A DNA stretch of 64,000 nucleotides from Geothermobacter hydrogeniphilus (GCF_002093115.1 NZ_NAAD01000003.1:62001-126000), one strand, 5' to 3'; positions 52,314 to 64,000 are shown, counted from the first letter of the stretch. Translations and numbers: made by a program. Notes: generated from the sequence alone by a model not told the origin.

Positions 52314-52441
52314 CGGGGGCGGCTGAAATGCCGTCATCTGCTGCGTTACACTCAGCCTTCAATCCTCGACGTAGCTGGCCGCTACGCCTGCGGTTTCAGT
52401 CTTCGTGTGCCTTGCACCTAACGACATTTGAGCCGCCCTGG
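52314..52441. repeat. family A repeat with a third kind of ends
   Basis: GGGGGCGGCTGAAATGCCGT at the left mirrors ACGACATTTGAGCCGCCCTG at the right. Inner ATCTGCTGCGTTAC, centre GTAGCTGGCCGCTAC and GCCTTGCACCT as in other copies. The 52230-53000 gap is all repeats. Confidence 0.8.
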
Positions 52442-52626
52442 ACCATTTTGCGGGTTCGGGGCATTTCTGTTTTTGTATTTTTTTGTCCCCGTGTTGTCGC
52501 CGCCGAAGAGAGGTGGACGTTTCGGGACAGAGTCGGACGAATGTCTGAGGCGCAGCCGAGTTTTCATGCCTCCCGCCGGGCGGCGCCGGAGTAAAGGAAC
52601 CCGCAGGGTGGCTTCGTCGGGCGCCA

Positions 52627-52691
52627 TTTTCTGCCTACTCTTTTGTGGCGCGCAAAAGAGTAGAGCGGCGAGCGGGGCCGTGACCCCGCGG
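52627..52691. repeat. repeat module F, copy 2
   Basis: TTTTCTGCCTACTCTTTTG with CAAAAGAGTAG, then GCGGGGCCGTGACCCCGCGG. The arms differ from 16526-16600 but keep pairing. Confidence 0.7.
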
Positions 52692-52765
52692 TTTTATGCG
52701 AGGGCAGTCGATACGCGCCCATCCGCTGTGTTGCTTGCGCTCTTCAGTTGCGATGCTCTTCCGGC
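52691..52765. repeat. truncated family A repeat
   Basis: GGGCAGTCGATACGCGCCCA, CCGCTGTGTTGC, then the right half is gone. Confidence 0.55.
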
Positions 52766-52804
52766 GAGGTTCAATTTGCCAATTCCCTGAACTTCCCCTA
52801 TGCT

Positions 52805-52973
52805 TACCTGAGTCAGAGAGTCCCTTGTCGGCGGCCGGTACAAAGTCATTGCTCTGCCTGAGCTTTCCCAAAATTGCCAACGAATCTATGGGTGCGTTTC
52901 AGATTTTTGAAAATCTCATTCAGACCAGGTACTTGCACTCTCCATCCGACAGGAACTCACTGATTCTAGGTTG
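52805..52973. repeat. family C MITE-like element (reverse orientation)
   Basis: ACCTGAGTCAGAGAGTCCC at one end and GGAACTCACTGATTCTAGGT at the other, about 169 bp, with CAGATTTTTGAAAATCT inside. Confidence 0.82.
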
Positions 52974-53000
52974 TCGCACACGACAGATGGCAGGAGAGAG

Positions 53001-54944
53001 ATGAGCTATTCTTTGCGAAAACTGGGGCTGGTGCGGGTTGCGGTGGGAACCCCCGAACTGCGGGTGGCCGACATTGATTTCAACCTGCGGCAGATTGTCG
53101 GACTGGCCGGGCAGGCTGCCGAGCGCAAGGCGCAAGTGCTGTTGTTGCCCGAACTCTGCCTGACCGGCTACAGCTGTGCCGATCTGTTCTATCAGCCGTT
53201 GCTGCAGGAAAAGGCCCTGCAGGCCCTGCAGGAACTGGCCCGGTTGAGCGCCGAACACTCCCTGGTGCTGGTGGCGGGGCTGCCGCTGGCGCTTGACGGC
53301 AGGCTCTTCAATTGTGCTGCCCTGATCGCTTCCGGCCGGGTCCACGGGCTGGTTCCCAAGACCTTTCTGCCCAATACCGCGGAATTCTACGAGCAGCGCT
53401 GGTTCAGTTCTGCTCGTGAGTTGACGTCCGATACTTTCTGTCTCGATGGTGAGCGGATACCCGTCGGCACCGATCTGCTGTTTGCCGCCGAAGGTTTTCC
53501 CGCCTGTTGTATCGGGCTGGAGGTTTGCGAGGATCTCTGGGCGGTTGAGCCGCCCAGCGGCCGTCTGGCGGTTTCCGGAGCCACGCTGCTGCTCAATCCC
53601 TCCGCCAGCCCCGAGGTTCTCGGCAAACGGGATTACCGGCGGCAGCTGGTCTGCTCCCAGTCGGCGCGCTGCCTGGCAGCCTATGCCTACGCGTCTGCCG
53701 GGCCGGGAGAATCGAGTACCGACCTGGTGTATGCCGGTCACAGTCTGATCGCTGAAAATGGTTTGCAGTTGGCGGAAACCGAACGTTTCAGCTTCGACAG
53801 TCAGCTGGCCTGCGCCGATGTCGACCTGGAACGCCTGGTTCTGGAACGTCAGCGCAACGCCAGTTTCGCTGACAGTCCGGCCACGGCGACCCGCCGGATT
53901 CCCTTTGTCCTCAAGGATGTCCGGACAAAAATTTTTGCCCGCCCGATTCCGCCGCGTCCCTTCGTTCCGGAAGGTGACCGTGAACGGGATGTTCGCTGCG
54001 AGGAAATTTTTGCCATCCAGACCACCGGTCTGGCCCGCCGTCTGCGTCATACTGGCAGCAGCCAGGTGGTGATCGGCGTCTCCGGCGGACTCGATTCGAC
54101 CCTGGCGCTGCTGGTCGCGGTCCGTGCCTTTGATCGCCTCGGCCTCGATCGGCGAGGTATCCAGGCGATCACCATGCCCGGTTTCGGCACCACCGTCCGC
54201 ACCCGCGGCAATGCGGAAAAACTGGCGGATCTGCTGGGGGTCAGCCTCCAGGTCATCGGCATCGACGCGGCGGTACGGCAGCATTTCGCTGACATCGGGC
54301 AGGATGAAAAGAATCACGACATCACCTATGAGAATTCCCAGGCCCGGGAGCGGACCCAGATCCTGATGGATGTCGCCAACCAGCTCGGCGGGCTGGTGAT
54401 CGGCACCGGCGACCTGTCGGAACTTGCGCTGGGCTGGTGTACCTACAACGGCGACCACATGTCGATGTACGCGGTCAATGTCGGGGTTCCCAAGACCCTG
54501 GTCCGCTATCTGGTCGACTGGTGTGCCGAAACCGGATTCAGCGGCGAGGCGCGGGCGGTATTGCACGACATCGGTGCCACCCCGGTTTCTCCGGAGCTGC
54601 TGCCGCCGGACGAAAACGGTGAGATCGGCCAGAAAACCGAGGAAACGGTCGGTCCCTACGAGTTGCATGATTTCTTCCTCTATCATGCCGTGCGGCTGCA
54701 CTATCCGCCCGCCAAGATTCTTGCCTTTGCCGGCCAGGCCTTTGCCGGGCGTTATGAATCGAAGGTCATTCTGGGCTGGCTGCAGGTTTTCTATCGGCGC
54801 TTCTTCAGTCAGCAGTTCAAGCGTTCCTGTCTGCCCGACGGTCCCAAGGTCGGCAGTGTTGTTCTTTCCCCGCGCGGCGACTGGCGCATGCCGTCCGACG
54901 CGGCTGTCAGCCTCTGGCTGACAGAGATTGAGGCTTTGGGGTAG
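53001..54944 (+). CDS. nadE: glutamine-dependent NAD+ synthetase
   Basis: 647 residues from the ATG at 53001 (AGGAGAGAG just ahead). N-terminal nitrilase domain with [13 protein letters not shown] (Glu), KTFLP (Lys) and GLEVCEDLW (Cys) supplies ammonia; C-terminal NadE domain has [14 protein letters not shown] and [20 protein letters not shown]. It completes NAD synthesis. A family A repeat begins at the stop codon. Confidence 0.96.
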   Translation: MSYSLRKLGLVRVAVGTPELRVADIDFNLRQIVGLAGQAAERKAQVLLLPELCLTGYSCADLFYQPLLQEKALQALQELARLSAEHSLVLVAGLPLALDGRLFNCAALIASGRVHGLVPKTFLPNTAEFYEQRWFSSARELTSDTFCLDGERIPVGTDLLFAAEGFPACCIGLEVCEDLWAVEPPSGRLAVSGATLLLNPSASPEVLGKRDYRRQLVCSQSARCLAAYAYASAGPGESSTDLVYAGHSLIAENGLQLAETERFSFDSQLACADVDLERLVLERQRNASFADSPATATRRIPFVLKDVRTKIFARPIPPRPFVPEGDRERDVRCEEIFAIQTTGLARRLRHTGSSQVVIGVSGGLDSTLALLVAVRAFDRLGLDRRGIQAITMPGFGTTVRTRGNAEKLADLLGVSLQVIGIDAAVRQHFADIGQDEKNHDITYENSQARERTQILMDVANQLGGLVIGTGDLSELALGWCTYNGDHMSMYAVNVGVPKTLVRYLVDWCAETGFSGEARAVLHDIGATPVSPELLPPDENGEIGQKTEETVGPYELHDFFLYHAVRLHYPPAKILAFAGQAFAGRYESKVILGWLQVFYRRFFSQQFKRSCLPDGPKVGSVVLSPRGDWRMPSDAAVSLWLTEIEALG

Positions 54945-55062
54945 GGCTGATAAACGTCATCTGCTTCGTTGCCCTTGGCCTTGTCACTGCGGAGCGTTGC
55001 CGCTACACTTCACTCCTCGGCCTGCGGGCGCCTCGCATCTGACACTTTTTGATCAGCCTTGC
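54944..55062. repeat. family A repeat abutting nadE
   Basis: GGGCTGATAAACGTCATCTG at the left mirrors CTGACACTTTTTGATCAGCC at the right. Starts on the last base of the nadE stop codon. Confidence 0.82.
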
Positions 55063-55082
55063 AGCTTTATGGCCTCTCACTT

Positions 55083-55112
55083 TAGCCTTGAACCTTTAGC
55101 CTCGAACCTCTT
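55083..55112. repeat. heptamer array at the rsmI start
   Basis: CCTTGAA, CCTTTAG, CCTCGAA, CCTCTTT ending one base before the ATG, so no normal ribosome site can fit. Confidence 0.7.
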
Positions 55113-55113
55113 T

Positions 55114-55923
55114 ATGCTCTATCTCGTCGCCACCCCGATCGGTAACCTCGAAGACATGACCTTCCGCGCCGTGCGCGTGCTCAAGGAGGTTGATCTGATC
55201 GCCTGCGAGGACACCCGCCACAGTCGCAAGCTGCTGCAGCACTACGGGATCAGCACCCGTCTGACCTCCTTTTTCGAGCACAATGAACGGGACAAGGGAG
55301 AGAAGCTGCTGGTTGAGCTGCGGGCGGGGAAGGATATCGCCCTGATCAGCGACGCCGGTACCCCGGCGATTTCTGACCCCGGCTACCGGTTGGTGCGTCG
55401 CTGTCACGAGGCGGGGATCGGGGTCAGCATTGTGCCTGGCCCGCAGGCGGCGGTCAGTTCGCTGGCGGTCAGCGGCCTGCCGACCGACCGATTCGCTTTC
55501 GAAGGCTTTCTGCCCGCCCGCTCCGGGGCCCGTCGGGACCGTCTGACGGCGCTGCTCAGCGAGGAGCGGACCCTGGTCTTCTACGAATCGCCGCACCGGC
55601 TGGCGGCGACCCTGGCCGATCTGGCCGGACTCTGCCCGCAGCGGGAGGTGGTGGTGGTCAGGGAACTGACCAAGTTGCACGAGGAGATCTGCCGCGGCAG
55701 CGCCGGGGAACTGGCTGAACGCTGGCGGGCCGAGAAGGTGCGTGGCGAGGTGGTGCTGCTGCTGGCCCCGGCGGAACCGGTTGAACCCGAACTCGACCTG
55801 GACACCGTCCTGCGCGCGGCCCTGGAAGCAGGAGAGCCGATGAAGGAGATCAGTCGGAAGCTGGCGAAAGTTTACGGGATGTCGGGGAGTGAGGTCTACG
55901 CACGGGCGCTGGCTTTAAAGTGA
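55114..55923 (+). CDS. rsmI: 16S rRNA 2'-O-ribose methyltransferase RsmI
   Basis: 269 residues from the ATG at 55114 (MLYLVATPIGNLEDMTFRAV). ACEDTRHSRKLLQHYGI, SDAGTPAISDPGYRL and PTDRFAFEGFLP mark the tetrapyrrole-methylase-like fold of RsmI. It modifies C1402. The start lacks a Shine-Dalgarno sequence; only a heptamer array lies upstream. Confidence 0.95.
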   Translation: MLYLVATPIGNLEDMTFRAVRVLKEVDLIACEDTRHSRKLLQHYGISTRLTSFFEHNERDKGEKLLVELRAGKDIALISDAGTPAISDPGYRLVRRCHEAGIGVSIVPGPQAAVSSLAVSGLPTDRFAFEGFLPARSGARRDRLTALLSEERTLVFYESPHRLAATLADLAGLCPQREVVVVRELTKLHEEICRGSAGELAERWRAEKVRGEVVLLLAPAEPVEPELDLDTVLRAALEAGEPMKEISRKLAKVYGMSGSEVYARALALK

Positions 55924-56049
55924 GGGCGGCGGCCGATATCCGCCCATCTGCTGCGTTGCTCGCGCCTTCAGTCGCTGCGGAGTAGCTGCCGCTACACCTC
56001 ACTCCTTCAGTTGCGAGACGCCTTGCATCTGCACGAATCTCGACCGCCT
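55924..56049. repeat. family A palindromic repeat (full copy)
   Basis: GGCGGCCGATATCCGCCCAT, CTGCTGCGTTGC, GTAGCTGCCGCTAC, GACGCCTTGCATCTG, TCTCGACCGCC. Starts right after the rsmI stop. The 491-bp gap to acyP is repeats only. Confidence 0.85.
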
Positions 56050-56121
56050 TGAAGCAGTGGTGCTGAAGAGATCCGGCTGAGTTCTGAAGAGCTATTACCG
56101 GATTGTGTCTTTTGGTTTTAA

Positions 56122-56211
56122 TGGTTCCCCTGCGTAGCCCGTTTGTTTGCCTCCCTGCGTAGACAGGCTCACGTATCACCACTGCCGGGCGTTGCAACGA
56201 GAGCACCGCGG
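56122..56211. repeat. repeat module G, copy 2
   Basis: GGTTCCCCTGCGTAGCCCGT, TTGTTTGCC, CACCACTGCCGGGCG, GAGCACCGCGG, as at 16381-16468. Confidence 0.7.
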
Positions 56212-56221
56212 TTTTCTACGA

Positions 56222-56344
56222 GGGCGGCCGAGACGCACGCATCTGCTGCGTTGCTCACCACCTTTGTCATTCCGACGTAGCTGCCGCTACGCCTCATTCA
56301 TCAGGCGGTGAGGCGCCTTGCATCTGCACACGTCTCGACCACCT
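56222..56344. repeat. family A palindromic repeat (full copy)
   Basis: GGCGGCCGAGACGCACGCAT, CTGCTGCGTTGC, CGTAGCTGCCGCTACG, GGCGCCTTGCATCTG, CGTCTCGACCACC. A short left-end fragment follows at 56361-56413, next to the acyP stop. Confidence 0.85.
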
Positions 56345-56414
56345 TCAACGGTAGTGCTGGGGGCGGCCGAGACGCTCCCGCCTGCTCTGTTCGTCTTGCC
56401 CCGACTTGTCGCTC

Positions 56415-58849
<2,435 letters not shown>

Positions 58850-58901
58850 TCAACCCGCGTTCGATGCGCTAAACTCCGGCAAACAAGCTACTGGAGCCTG
58901 C

Positions 58902-60167
58902 ATGCCCGACGACCAACTCCTGCGCCTCGGGGCGCTGTTCGTTCTTTTTCTGCTTTCGGCCTTCTTTTCCGGGTCGGAGACGGCGCTGACGGCCATGGAC
59001 CGGTTGCGTGTCCGCTACCTGGTGGAAAAGAAACGTCCCGGTGCCGAACGTCTCGAATCCCTGTTGAGCAATCCTGAACGTCTCCTGTCAGCCATCCTGA
59101 TCGGCAACAACCTGGTCAACATTGCGGCCTCGGTTTTTGCGACCACTCTCTTCATCGCCTGGTTTGACAAGCATGGAGAGCTGGCCACCATCCTGATTCT
59201 GACCCCGTTGCTGCTCCTGTTTGCCGAGGTCTGTCCGAAAACCTATGCCGCCCGCTATCCGGAAAAGGTCTGTTTTCTGGTCCTGCGGCCGATTCAGCTG
59301 GTGATGTTGCTGCTGTTCCCGCTGGTGACCCTGGTCAGTTTTCTGTCCGGTCTGCTGACGCGGGTCATGCCGGGCGAGGAGGAACGCCCGTTGATTTCCG
59401 AGGACGAGATCCGTACCATGATCAGCGTCGGCGGAGAAGAAGGGGTGGTGGCCAAGGAGCAGCACCGGATGCTGCATGGTGTTTTCGAGCTGTCGCAGAT
59501 CCGGGTTCGGGACGTGATGATTCCGCGCACCGAGGTGGTCGGCATCGAACTTGACACGCCCTTTGACAAGGTCCTTGAGACGGTGCAGCAGGCACGCCAC
59601 TCCCGCTTTCCGGTGTTCGACGGTGAGCTGGATAATATCATCGGCATCATTCATTCGAAGGAGATTCTCAATTACGTCCATCGTCCCGACGAGTTTTCGT
59701 TGCGGAAGCTTGCCCGGGCGCCTTATTTCGTCCCCGAATCGAAGCAGATCGAAACACTGCTGCAGTCTTTTCGGCGGCGCCACATCCACCTGGCGGTGGT
59801 GGTCGACGAGTACGGCGGGGTCGAGGGGATTGTCACGCTTGAGGACGTGGTGGAGGAGATCGTCGGCGAAATCCAGGATGAATACGATGCCGAGGAAATC
59901 CTTTTCCGCGAAATCGAACCGGATCGTTTCCTGGTCGACGGCAGCGCCTCGATCCGCACTGTCAATCGTCGCTTCGGTCTGGATCTCTCCGAGACCCACG
60001 CCACCACCCTGGCCGGATTCGTGTTGCGCACCCTGGGCAGCATTCCGCGCCCCGGGGAGAGTTGCCGGGCCGATGGCGTAACCTTTGTCGTTCGCAAGAT
60101 GGTGGAACGTCGTATCGAGGAAATCGAGATGCAGTTGCCTTCCTCTCCCTCAGGGGACCAGGGTTGA
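58902..60167 (+). CDS. CNNM/CBS-domain membrane protein (hemolysin C-like)
   Basis: 421 residues from the ATG at 58902 (GGAG six bases upstream). DUF21 domain (1-190) with four hydrophobic segments and SAFFSGSETALTAMDRLRVR; CBS pair (210-330) with VRDVMIPRTEVVGIELDTPF; then a CorC-type transporter-associated domain (DGSASIRTVNRRFGL). Such proteins move or sense Mg or Co across the inner membrane. Substrate is not proven. Confidence 0.92.
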   Translation: MPDDQLLRLGALFVLFLLSAFFSGSETALTAMDRLRVRYLVEKKRPGAERLESLLSNPERLLSAILIGNNLVNIAASVFATTLFIAWFDKHGELATILILTPLLLLFAEVCPKTYAARYPEKVCFLVLRPIQLVMLLLFPLVTLVSFLSGLLTRVMPGEEERPLISEDEIRTMISVGGEEGVVAKEQHRMLHGVFELSQIRVRDVMIPRTEVVGIELDTPFDKVLETVQQARHSRFPVFDGELDNIIGIIHSKEILNYVHRPDEFSLRKLARAPYFVPESKQIETLLQSFRRRHIHLAVVVDEYGGVEGIVTLEDVVEEIVGEIQDEYDAEEILFREIEPDRFLVDGSASIRTVNRRFGLDLSETHATTLAGFVLRTLGSIPRPGESCRADGVTFVVRKMVERRIEEIEMQLPSSPSGDQG

Positions 60168-60239
60168 TCCGTTTTTTTCGACCTGCTTTTCGCCGCTGAT
60201 CCTTCCTTTTCTTAAGCCTGTTTTTATTTTCCTCACTCC

Positions 60240-60287
60240 GTGAGTCTCTCACGCTCTCCATCCAACAGAAACTCACGGATACAGGTT
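60240..60287. repeat. remnant of a family C element
   Basis: CTCACGCTCTCCATCCAACA then GAAACTCACGGATACAGGTT, matching the right 45 bp of 52805-52973. Confidence 0.6.
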
Positions 60288-60367
60288 CTCCTCGTCCGCG
60301 CCAGTTTCGAACCGTCGCCCGCCCTCCTTCAGACAGCCTAACCCCTTAAAAAATTGCCTGAATCTCC

Positions 60368-60396
60368 TTGACAGGAGGGTTGACTCCCAGTATTCT
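60368..60396 (+). promoter_or_regulatory. sigma-70 promoter of the dcw cluster, with possible MraZ sites
   Basis: TTGACA, 17 bases, TATTCT. Downstream, before the start, GTGGTG, AAGGTG and AAAGGTG recur between 60404 and 60440, which could be MraZ binding repeats. Confidence 0.75.
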
Positions 60397-60443
60397 TCCA
60401 CGAAAAGTGGTGAAAGGTGTTAAACGAGGTCAGAAAGGTGTCA

Positions 60444-60899
60444 ATGGTCACTTTCCGCGGAAAATTCTACAACACCATCGACCCCAAGGGGCGGGCGAGC
60501 ATCCCGGCGAAGTTTCGTGACGAGCTGGCCGCGGCTTATGGGGACAATCGCCTGGTGTTGACCGAAGGGGATGGCGGCATCGTCTGCTACCCCGTTCCGC
60601 AATGGGAGGAAATTGTCGCCAGAATTGACGCGCTGCCGCCGACCCAGGATCGTGAGGACCTTTACATGACAACGGTTTCGCCGGCGGTGGAATGCAGTTT
60701 CGATAAGCAGGGGCGGGTGCAGCTCAGCCATTCCCTGCGTGAACATGCCGGTCTTGTGGGTGAAGTGAGGGATTTCGTGGCAATCGGCCTGAACAACAAG
60801 ATCCTGCTGATGAATCGCAATCAGCATGCCGCTCAGCGTGCCGAGGCCCAGGAGCGTCTCAAGCAGAAACCCGAAGTCCGCTACAACCTTGGTCTTTGA
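60444..60899 (+). CDS. mraZ: MraZ transcriptional regulator
   Basis: 151 residues from the ATG at 60444. Two SpoVT/AbrB-like halves, MVTFRGKFYNTIDPKGRASI and VECSFDKQGRVQLSHSLREH, carry the DxxGR DNA-binding motif. It normally represses the dcw operon through repeats in the leader. GTG at 60438 is also in frame. Confidence 0.95.
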   Translation: MVTFRGKFYNTIDPKGRASIPAKFRDELAAAYGDNRLVLTEGDGGIVCYPVPQWEEIVARIDALPPTQDREDLYMTTVSPAVECSFDKQGRVQLSHSLREHAGLVGEVRDFVAIGLNNKILLMNRNQHAAQRAEAQERLKQKPEVRYNLGL

Positions 60900-60905
60900 T
60901 TTTTG

Positions 60906-61847
60906 ATGACGGCGGCCTTCGAGCATCTTTCGGTCATGCCGGTCGAGGTCCTGGAGTTTCTCGCTCCCCGCTCCGGCGGCGTCTATCTTGACGGAACCGT
61001 CGGTGGTGGTGGGCATGCTCGCCTGGTGCTGCAGGCGAGCGCTCCGGATGGACGCCTGATCGGCCTTGATCGGGACCGGTCGGCCCTGGCCGCGGCGGCG
61101 GCCGAATTGGAACCCTTTGCCGACCGGGTGGTGTTGCGGCATGCGCCTTTTGCCGATTTTGAAGCGGTTCTGGAGGATCTCGGCATTGATCGGCTTGACG
61201 GCATGCTGCTCGACCTCGGGGTTTCCTCGCACCAGATCGATACCCCGCAACGCGGTTTTTCCTTTCGCCATGAGGGTCCGCTTGATATGCGCATGGACCG
61301 GGAGTCCGGTGAGACGGCGGCCGAAGTCCTGGCGCATCGGGACGTCGATGAGTTGACGGATATTTTCCGTACTTACGGCGAAGAGCGTTTTGCCAGACGC
61401 ATTGCCCGCAGAATTGTCGCGCGGCGCGAAGAGCAACCGCTGGTGACGACGAGGCAGTTGGCCGATCTGGTGAAGGAGGTGGTTCCGGCTTCCCGGGACA
61501 GTCGTCGGATTCATCCCGCGACGCGGGTTTTTCAGGCGTTGCGCATTTACGTCAATGGTGAACTGGACCAGGTTGCCGAGGGCGTGGCCCGGGGGATCAG
61601 CCGACTTCGCCGGGGGGGGCGGATGGTGGTGATCAGTTTTCATTCGCTGGAAGACCGTATTGTCAAGCGGGCGTTTCAGGAGGCGGCCCGCGGCTGCATC
61701 TGTCCTCCCAGGCTGCCGATCTGTCAATGTGGTCAAACTCCGGCGGTCCGCATCCTGACCCGTAAGGTGCGGCGCCCCGGTGATGAAGAAATCGAGTTGA
61801 ATGCCAGAGCGCGCAGTGCTGTTCTGCGGGCCGTTGAAAAATTGTGA
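60906..61847 (+). CDS. rsmH: 16S rRNA (cytosine-N4)-methyltransferase RsmH
   Basis: 313 residues. LDGTVGGGGHARLVLQ binds SAM; LLDLGVSSHQIDTPQRGFSF and VISFHSLEDRIVKRAF are family blocks. It modifies C1402 of 16S rRNA, the same nucleotide as RsmI encoded at 55114. Starts at the ATG after an in-frame TTG, six bases past mraZ. Confidence 0.96.
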   Translation: MTAAFEHLSVMPVEVLEFLAPRSGGVYLDGTVGGGGHARLVLQASAPDGRLIGLDRDRSALAAAAAELEPFADRVVLRHAPFADFEAVLEDLGIDRLDGMLLDLGVSSHQIDTPQRGFSFRHEGPLDMRMDRESGETAAEVLAHRDVDELTDIFRTYGEERFARRIARRIVARREEQPLVTTRQLADLVKEVVPASRDSRRIHPATRVFQALRIYVNGELDQVAEGVARGISRLRRGGRMVVISFHSLEDRIVKRAFQEAARGCICPPRLPICQCGQTPAVRILTRKVRRPGDEEIELNARARSAVLRAVEKL

Positions 61848-61869
61848 AGTTACGTGAAGGGAGGGTGGT

Positions 61870-62187
61870 ATGGCCGATACTCTTCTCAAGCCAATCCCGA
61901 AAATCAATGGGTTCAGTCTGCATCGTCCCCAGTTGCTGCCGACATTCCTGTTTCTGGGTCTGGTCCTGGCGGTAAGTCTGTTTATCGTCTGGTCCCGCCT
62001 GCAGGTGGTCAATCTCGATTACGACATCTCGCGGCTTGAGTCAGAGTTGCGCGCCCTGGGGCAGCAGACACAGCAGTTGCGTCTGGAAGCGGCCAGCCTG
62101 AGTCGACCGGACCGGATTGAGGCGCTGGCCAGGCGTGATCTGGGATTGCGCTTTCCAACATCGCGACAGATCATTCCGGTTCGTTGA
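61870..62187 (+). CDS. ftsL: cell division protein FtsL
   Basis: 105 residues: short cytoplasmic tail, one membrane helix (LPTFLFLGLVLAVSLFIVW, 23-41), then a leucine-rich coiled coil (SRLESELRALGQQTQQL). GGGAGG stands ahead of the start. Position between rsmH and ftsI is decisive for the call. Confidence 0.88.
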   Translation: MADTLLKPIPKINGFSLHRPQLLPTFLFLGLVLAVSLFIVWSRLQVVNLDYDISRLESELRALGQQTQQLRLEAASLSRPDRIEALARRDLGLRFPTSRQIIPVR

Positions 62188-64000
62188 TGACCAGGTCGGG
62201 GCAGGGACACCACTGGCGGATCAGGGCCTTCGGGTTGCTGTTCGTGGTGGCTTTCGGATTGGTCGCTGTCAGGGCTTACCTGCTTCAGGTGCGCGGGCAG
62301 GAGGAGTGGCTGCGACGGGCCGAACGGCAGCATCAGCGGGTGATTCCGCTTACCCCGCAACGTGGCACCATTTACGATCGCAACGGCGAGGAGCTGGCTT
62401 TGAGCATCGAGGTTGATTCCATCTACGTCAACCCAGCCCAGGTCAAGAAGACCGCATCCGTGGTGCGCGAACTGGCACCGATGGTCGGCCTGAAGAAGCG
62501 GACTTTGAAGGCCAAGCTTTCCTCACGTCGTGGCTTTGTCTGGCTCAAGCGACAGGTTTCTCCGGCTGAGAGCATGCGGGTGAAATCCCTCGGGGTGCCC
62601 GGGGTGCATTTCATCAAGGAACACAAGCGCTATTATCCCAACGGTTCGCTCGGTGCCCAGGTGCTCGGTTTTACCGGCCTCGATCCGCACGGGCTCGAAG
62701 GTCTTGAGTTGCGTTACGACAGCGTGGTGCTCGGCGAGGGTGGCTTTCTGGTCACCGAACGGGACAATCTCGGTCGTGGTATCGGTGCCGGTGAGGGATT
62801 GGTCAGCGGCGCCCGGAGGGGCGGCAGCCTGCATCTGACGCTGGATAAAAATATCCAGTATATCGTTGAAAAGGAGCTTGCGGCGGGGGTCAGGGCAGTG
62901 CGTGCCAAGTCCGGCTCAGCCGTGGTTCTGGACCCGCGGACGGGCGAGGTGCTGGCCATGGCCAGCCAGCCCGATTTCAATCCCAACGCGTTCAGCAAGT
63001 ACGGTCCGGGCAATTATCGCAACCGGGCGATTGCCGACGCTTATGAGCCCGGTTCGACTCTCAAGACATTCCTGCTGGCAGCGGCACTGGATAAAAAGGT
63101 TGTTCGGCCGGATCAGGTTATTTACTGCGAAAAGGGAGTTTACCGGGTTGGCGGCAAGACCATTCATGACCACCATCCCTATGGCAGGTTGAGTGTCGCC
63201 GAGATCCTCAAGTACAGTTCCAATATCGGCGCCGCCAAGATCGGCCAGGCGATGGACCGGGAACGTTTCTACCAGGCGCTGCGCGATTTCGGTTTCGGTT
63301 CGGTGACCGGTATCGAATTGCCGGGAGAATCCCCCGGGCTGTTGCGGCCGCCGGAGGAATGGTTTGATGTCGACCTGGCGGCGATCTCTTTCGGGCAGGG
63401 GCTGATGGTGACGCCGCTGCAACTGGCGACCGCCCTGGCGAGCATCGCCAATGGCGGCACCCTGATGCGTCCCTATCTGGTGGAGCGGGTGGTCGACGGT
63501 TATGGGCAGGTGGTCGAGTCGCATGGACCCGAGGTGGTGAGGCGGGTCATTTCCGAAGAGACCGCGGCGATTGTAACCAGGATGCTGGAAGGGGCGGTTG
63601 AAAAGGGTGGTACCGGAACCCTGGCGGCGGTGCCCGGATTCAAGGTCGCCGGCAAGACCGGTACCGCGCAGAAGGTCGACCCGGTGACCGGTGGTTATTC
63701 CCGGGATCGCTACCTGGCCAGTTTTGCCGGTTTTGTTCCGGCTGAAGACCCCCGCCTGGTGATCCTGGTGATGATCGATGAACCACAGGGAAAATCGTAT
63801 GGTGGTCTGGTGTCTGCGCCGGTGTTTTCCCGCATCGCCAGCCAGGCACTGGCGCAGATGAAGGTGGCTCCCCGGAGGCCGATCAATGGACCGCGACTCG
63901 CACCGTTGCCGGTCCTGGTGAAGGATACCGCGCCGGTGATGCCGGTGGCGAGGGTTGCCAATGGCGCTGACGGTGCGCCGCTGATGCCGAGTTTCATCGG
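62187..64000 (+). CDS. ftsI: FtsI/PBP3 peptidoglycan transpeptidase (3' end outside window)
   Basis: 604 residues are visible, without a stop. One membrane helix (13-31), the PBP dimerisation domain from RGTIYDRNGEELALS, then the transpeptidase: EPGSTLKTF holds the SxxK serine near residue 290, SSN near 345, and GKTGTAQK near 490. The last residues (VARVANGADGAPLMPSFI) look like the start of a PASTA domain. It cross-links septal wall during division. The ATG overlaps the ftsL TGA by one base. Confidence 0.94.
   Translation, partial: MTRSGQGHHWRIRAFGLLFVVAFGLVAVRAYLLQVRGQEEWLRRAERQHQRVIPLTPQRGTIYDRNGEELALSIEVDSIYVNPAQVKKTASVVRELAPMVGLKKRTLKAKLSSRRGFVWLKRQVSPAESMRVKSLGVPGVHFIKEHKRYYPNGSLGAQVLGFTGLDPHGLEGLELRYDSVVLGEGGFLVTERDNLGRGIGAGEGLVSGARRGGSLHLTLDKNIQYIVEKELAAGVRAVRAKSGSAVVLDPRTGEVLAMASQPDFNPNAFSKYGPGNYRNRAIADAYEPGSTLKTFLLAAALDKKVVRPDQVIYCEKGVYRVGGKTIHDHHPYGRLSVAEILKYSSNIGAAKIGQAMDRERFYQALRDFGFGSVTGIELPGESPGLLRPPEEWFDVDLAAISFGQGLMVTPLQLATALASIANGGTLMRPYLVERVVDGYGQVVESHGPEVVRRVISEETAAIVTRMLEGAVEKGGTGTLAAVPGFKVAGKTGTAQKVDPVTGGYSRDRYLASFAGFVPAEDPRLVILVMIDEPQGKSYGGLVSAPVFSRIASQALAQMKVAPRRPINGPRLAPLPVLVKDTAPVMPVARVANGADGAPLMPSFI

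Overview
The window is about 60% GC and reads like a chromosome segment of a Desulfuromonadales/Geobacter-type deltaproteobacterium. That rests on multiheme c-type cytochromes with dozens of CxxCH motifs, a system II (ResB/ResC) cytochrome c maturation pair, an OmcE-like tetraheme cytochrome, a CooT-type nickel protein, a Geobacter-like S21, and many interspersed palindromic repeats. No tRNA, rRNA, CRISPR array, integrase or full insertion sequence was seen. This is mostly stable core genome, with its own electron-transfer machinery and small non-coding mobile-like elements.

Layout. 1-3333: minus-strand sbcD-sbcC (sbcC runs off the left edge). 3391-5893: a small lytic transglycosylase and two zinc-ribbon proteins with related C-termini. 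6239-9527: clpS-clpA-aat, a compact N-degron operon. 9684-11313: a PilZ protein and a nine-heme cytochrome made of three tri-heme modules. 11653-13100: an rRNA methyltransferase and rpsU. 13523-16201: divergent long-form gap and class II fba. 16967-21236: an RND efflux adaptor and permease. 21569-23647: speD and a ChaN-PDZ lipoprotein. 23858-27153 (minus): cooT, a TPP riboswitch with terminator, thiED and thiC. 27682-32636: alr and purH-purD-purE.

33186-44689 is the most distinctive region: resB, resC, a 652-aa cytochrome with about 25 heme motifs, an NHL-propeller lipoprotein, an octaheme cytochrome with a non-heme N-terminal domain, an OmcE-like tetraheme cytochrome behind a near-perfect sigma-54 promoter, a second NHL lipoprotein, and a large protein predicted to be an outer-membrane beta-barrel. 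Together they look like a cytochrome nanowire or outer-membrane electron-conduit locus beside its heme-ligation machinery.

44789-52229: trmN6-like, dciA, a DUF3343 protein, then the ffh-rpsP-khpA-rimM-trmD-rplS operon from a strong sigma-70 promoter, and rnhB-yraN. 53001-55923: nadE and rsmI. 56415-58705 (minus): ligA-acyP. 58902-60167: a CNNM/CBS membrane protein. 60368-64000: the start of the dcw cell-division cluster (mraZ, rsmH, ftsL, ftsI; ftsI runs off the right edge).

Nearly every long intergenic gap is filled by repeats. Family A/B is a 120-130 bp imperfect palindrome with a conserved centre and interchangeable ends, often starting right at a stop codon. Family C is a roughly 165-bp MITE-like element with 20-bp imperfect terminal inverted repeats. 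Family D has inverted ends of the CTGCCGCCA type. There are also heptamer arrays and two further repeated modules. These are described separately because they explain most of the non-coding DNA here.
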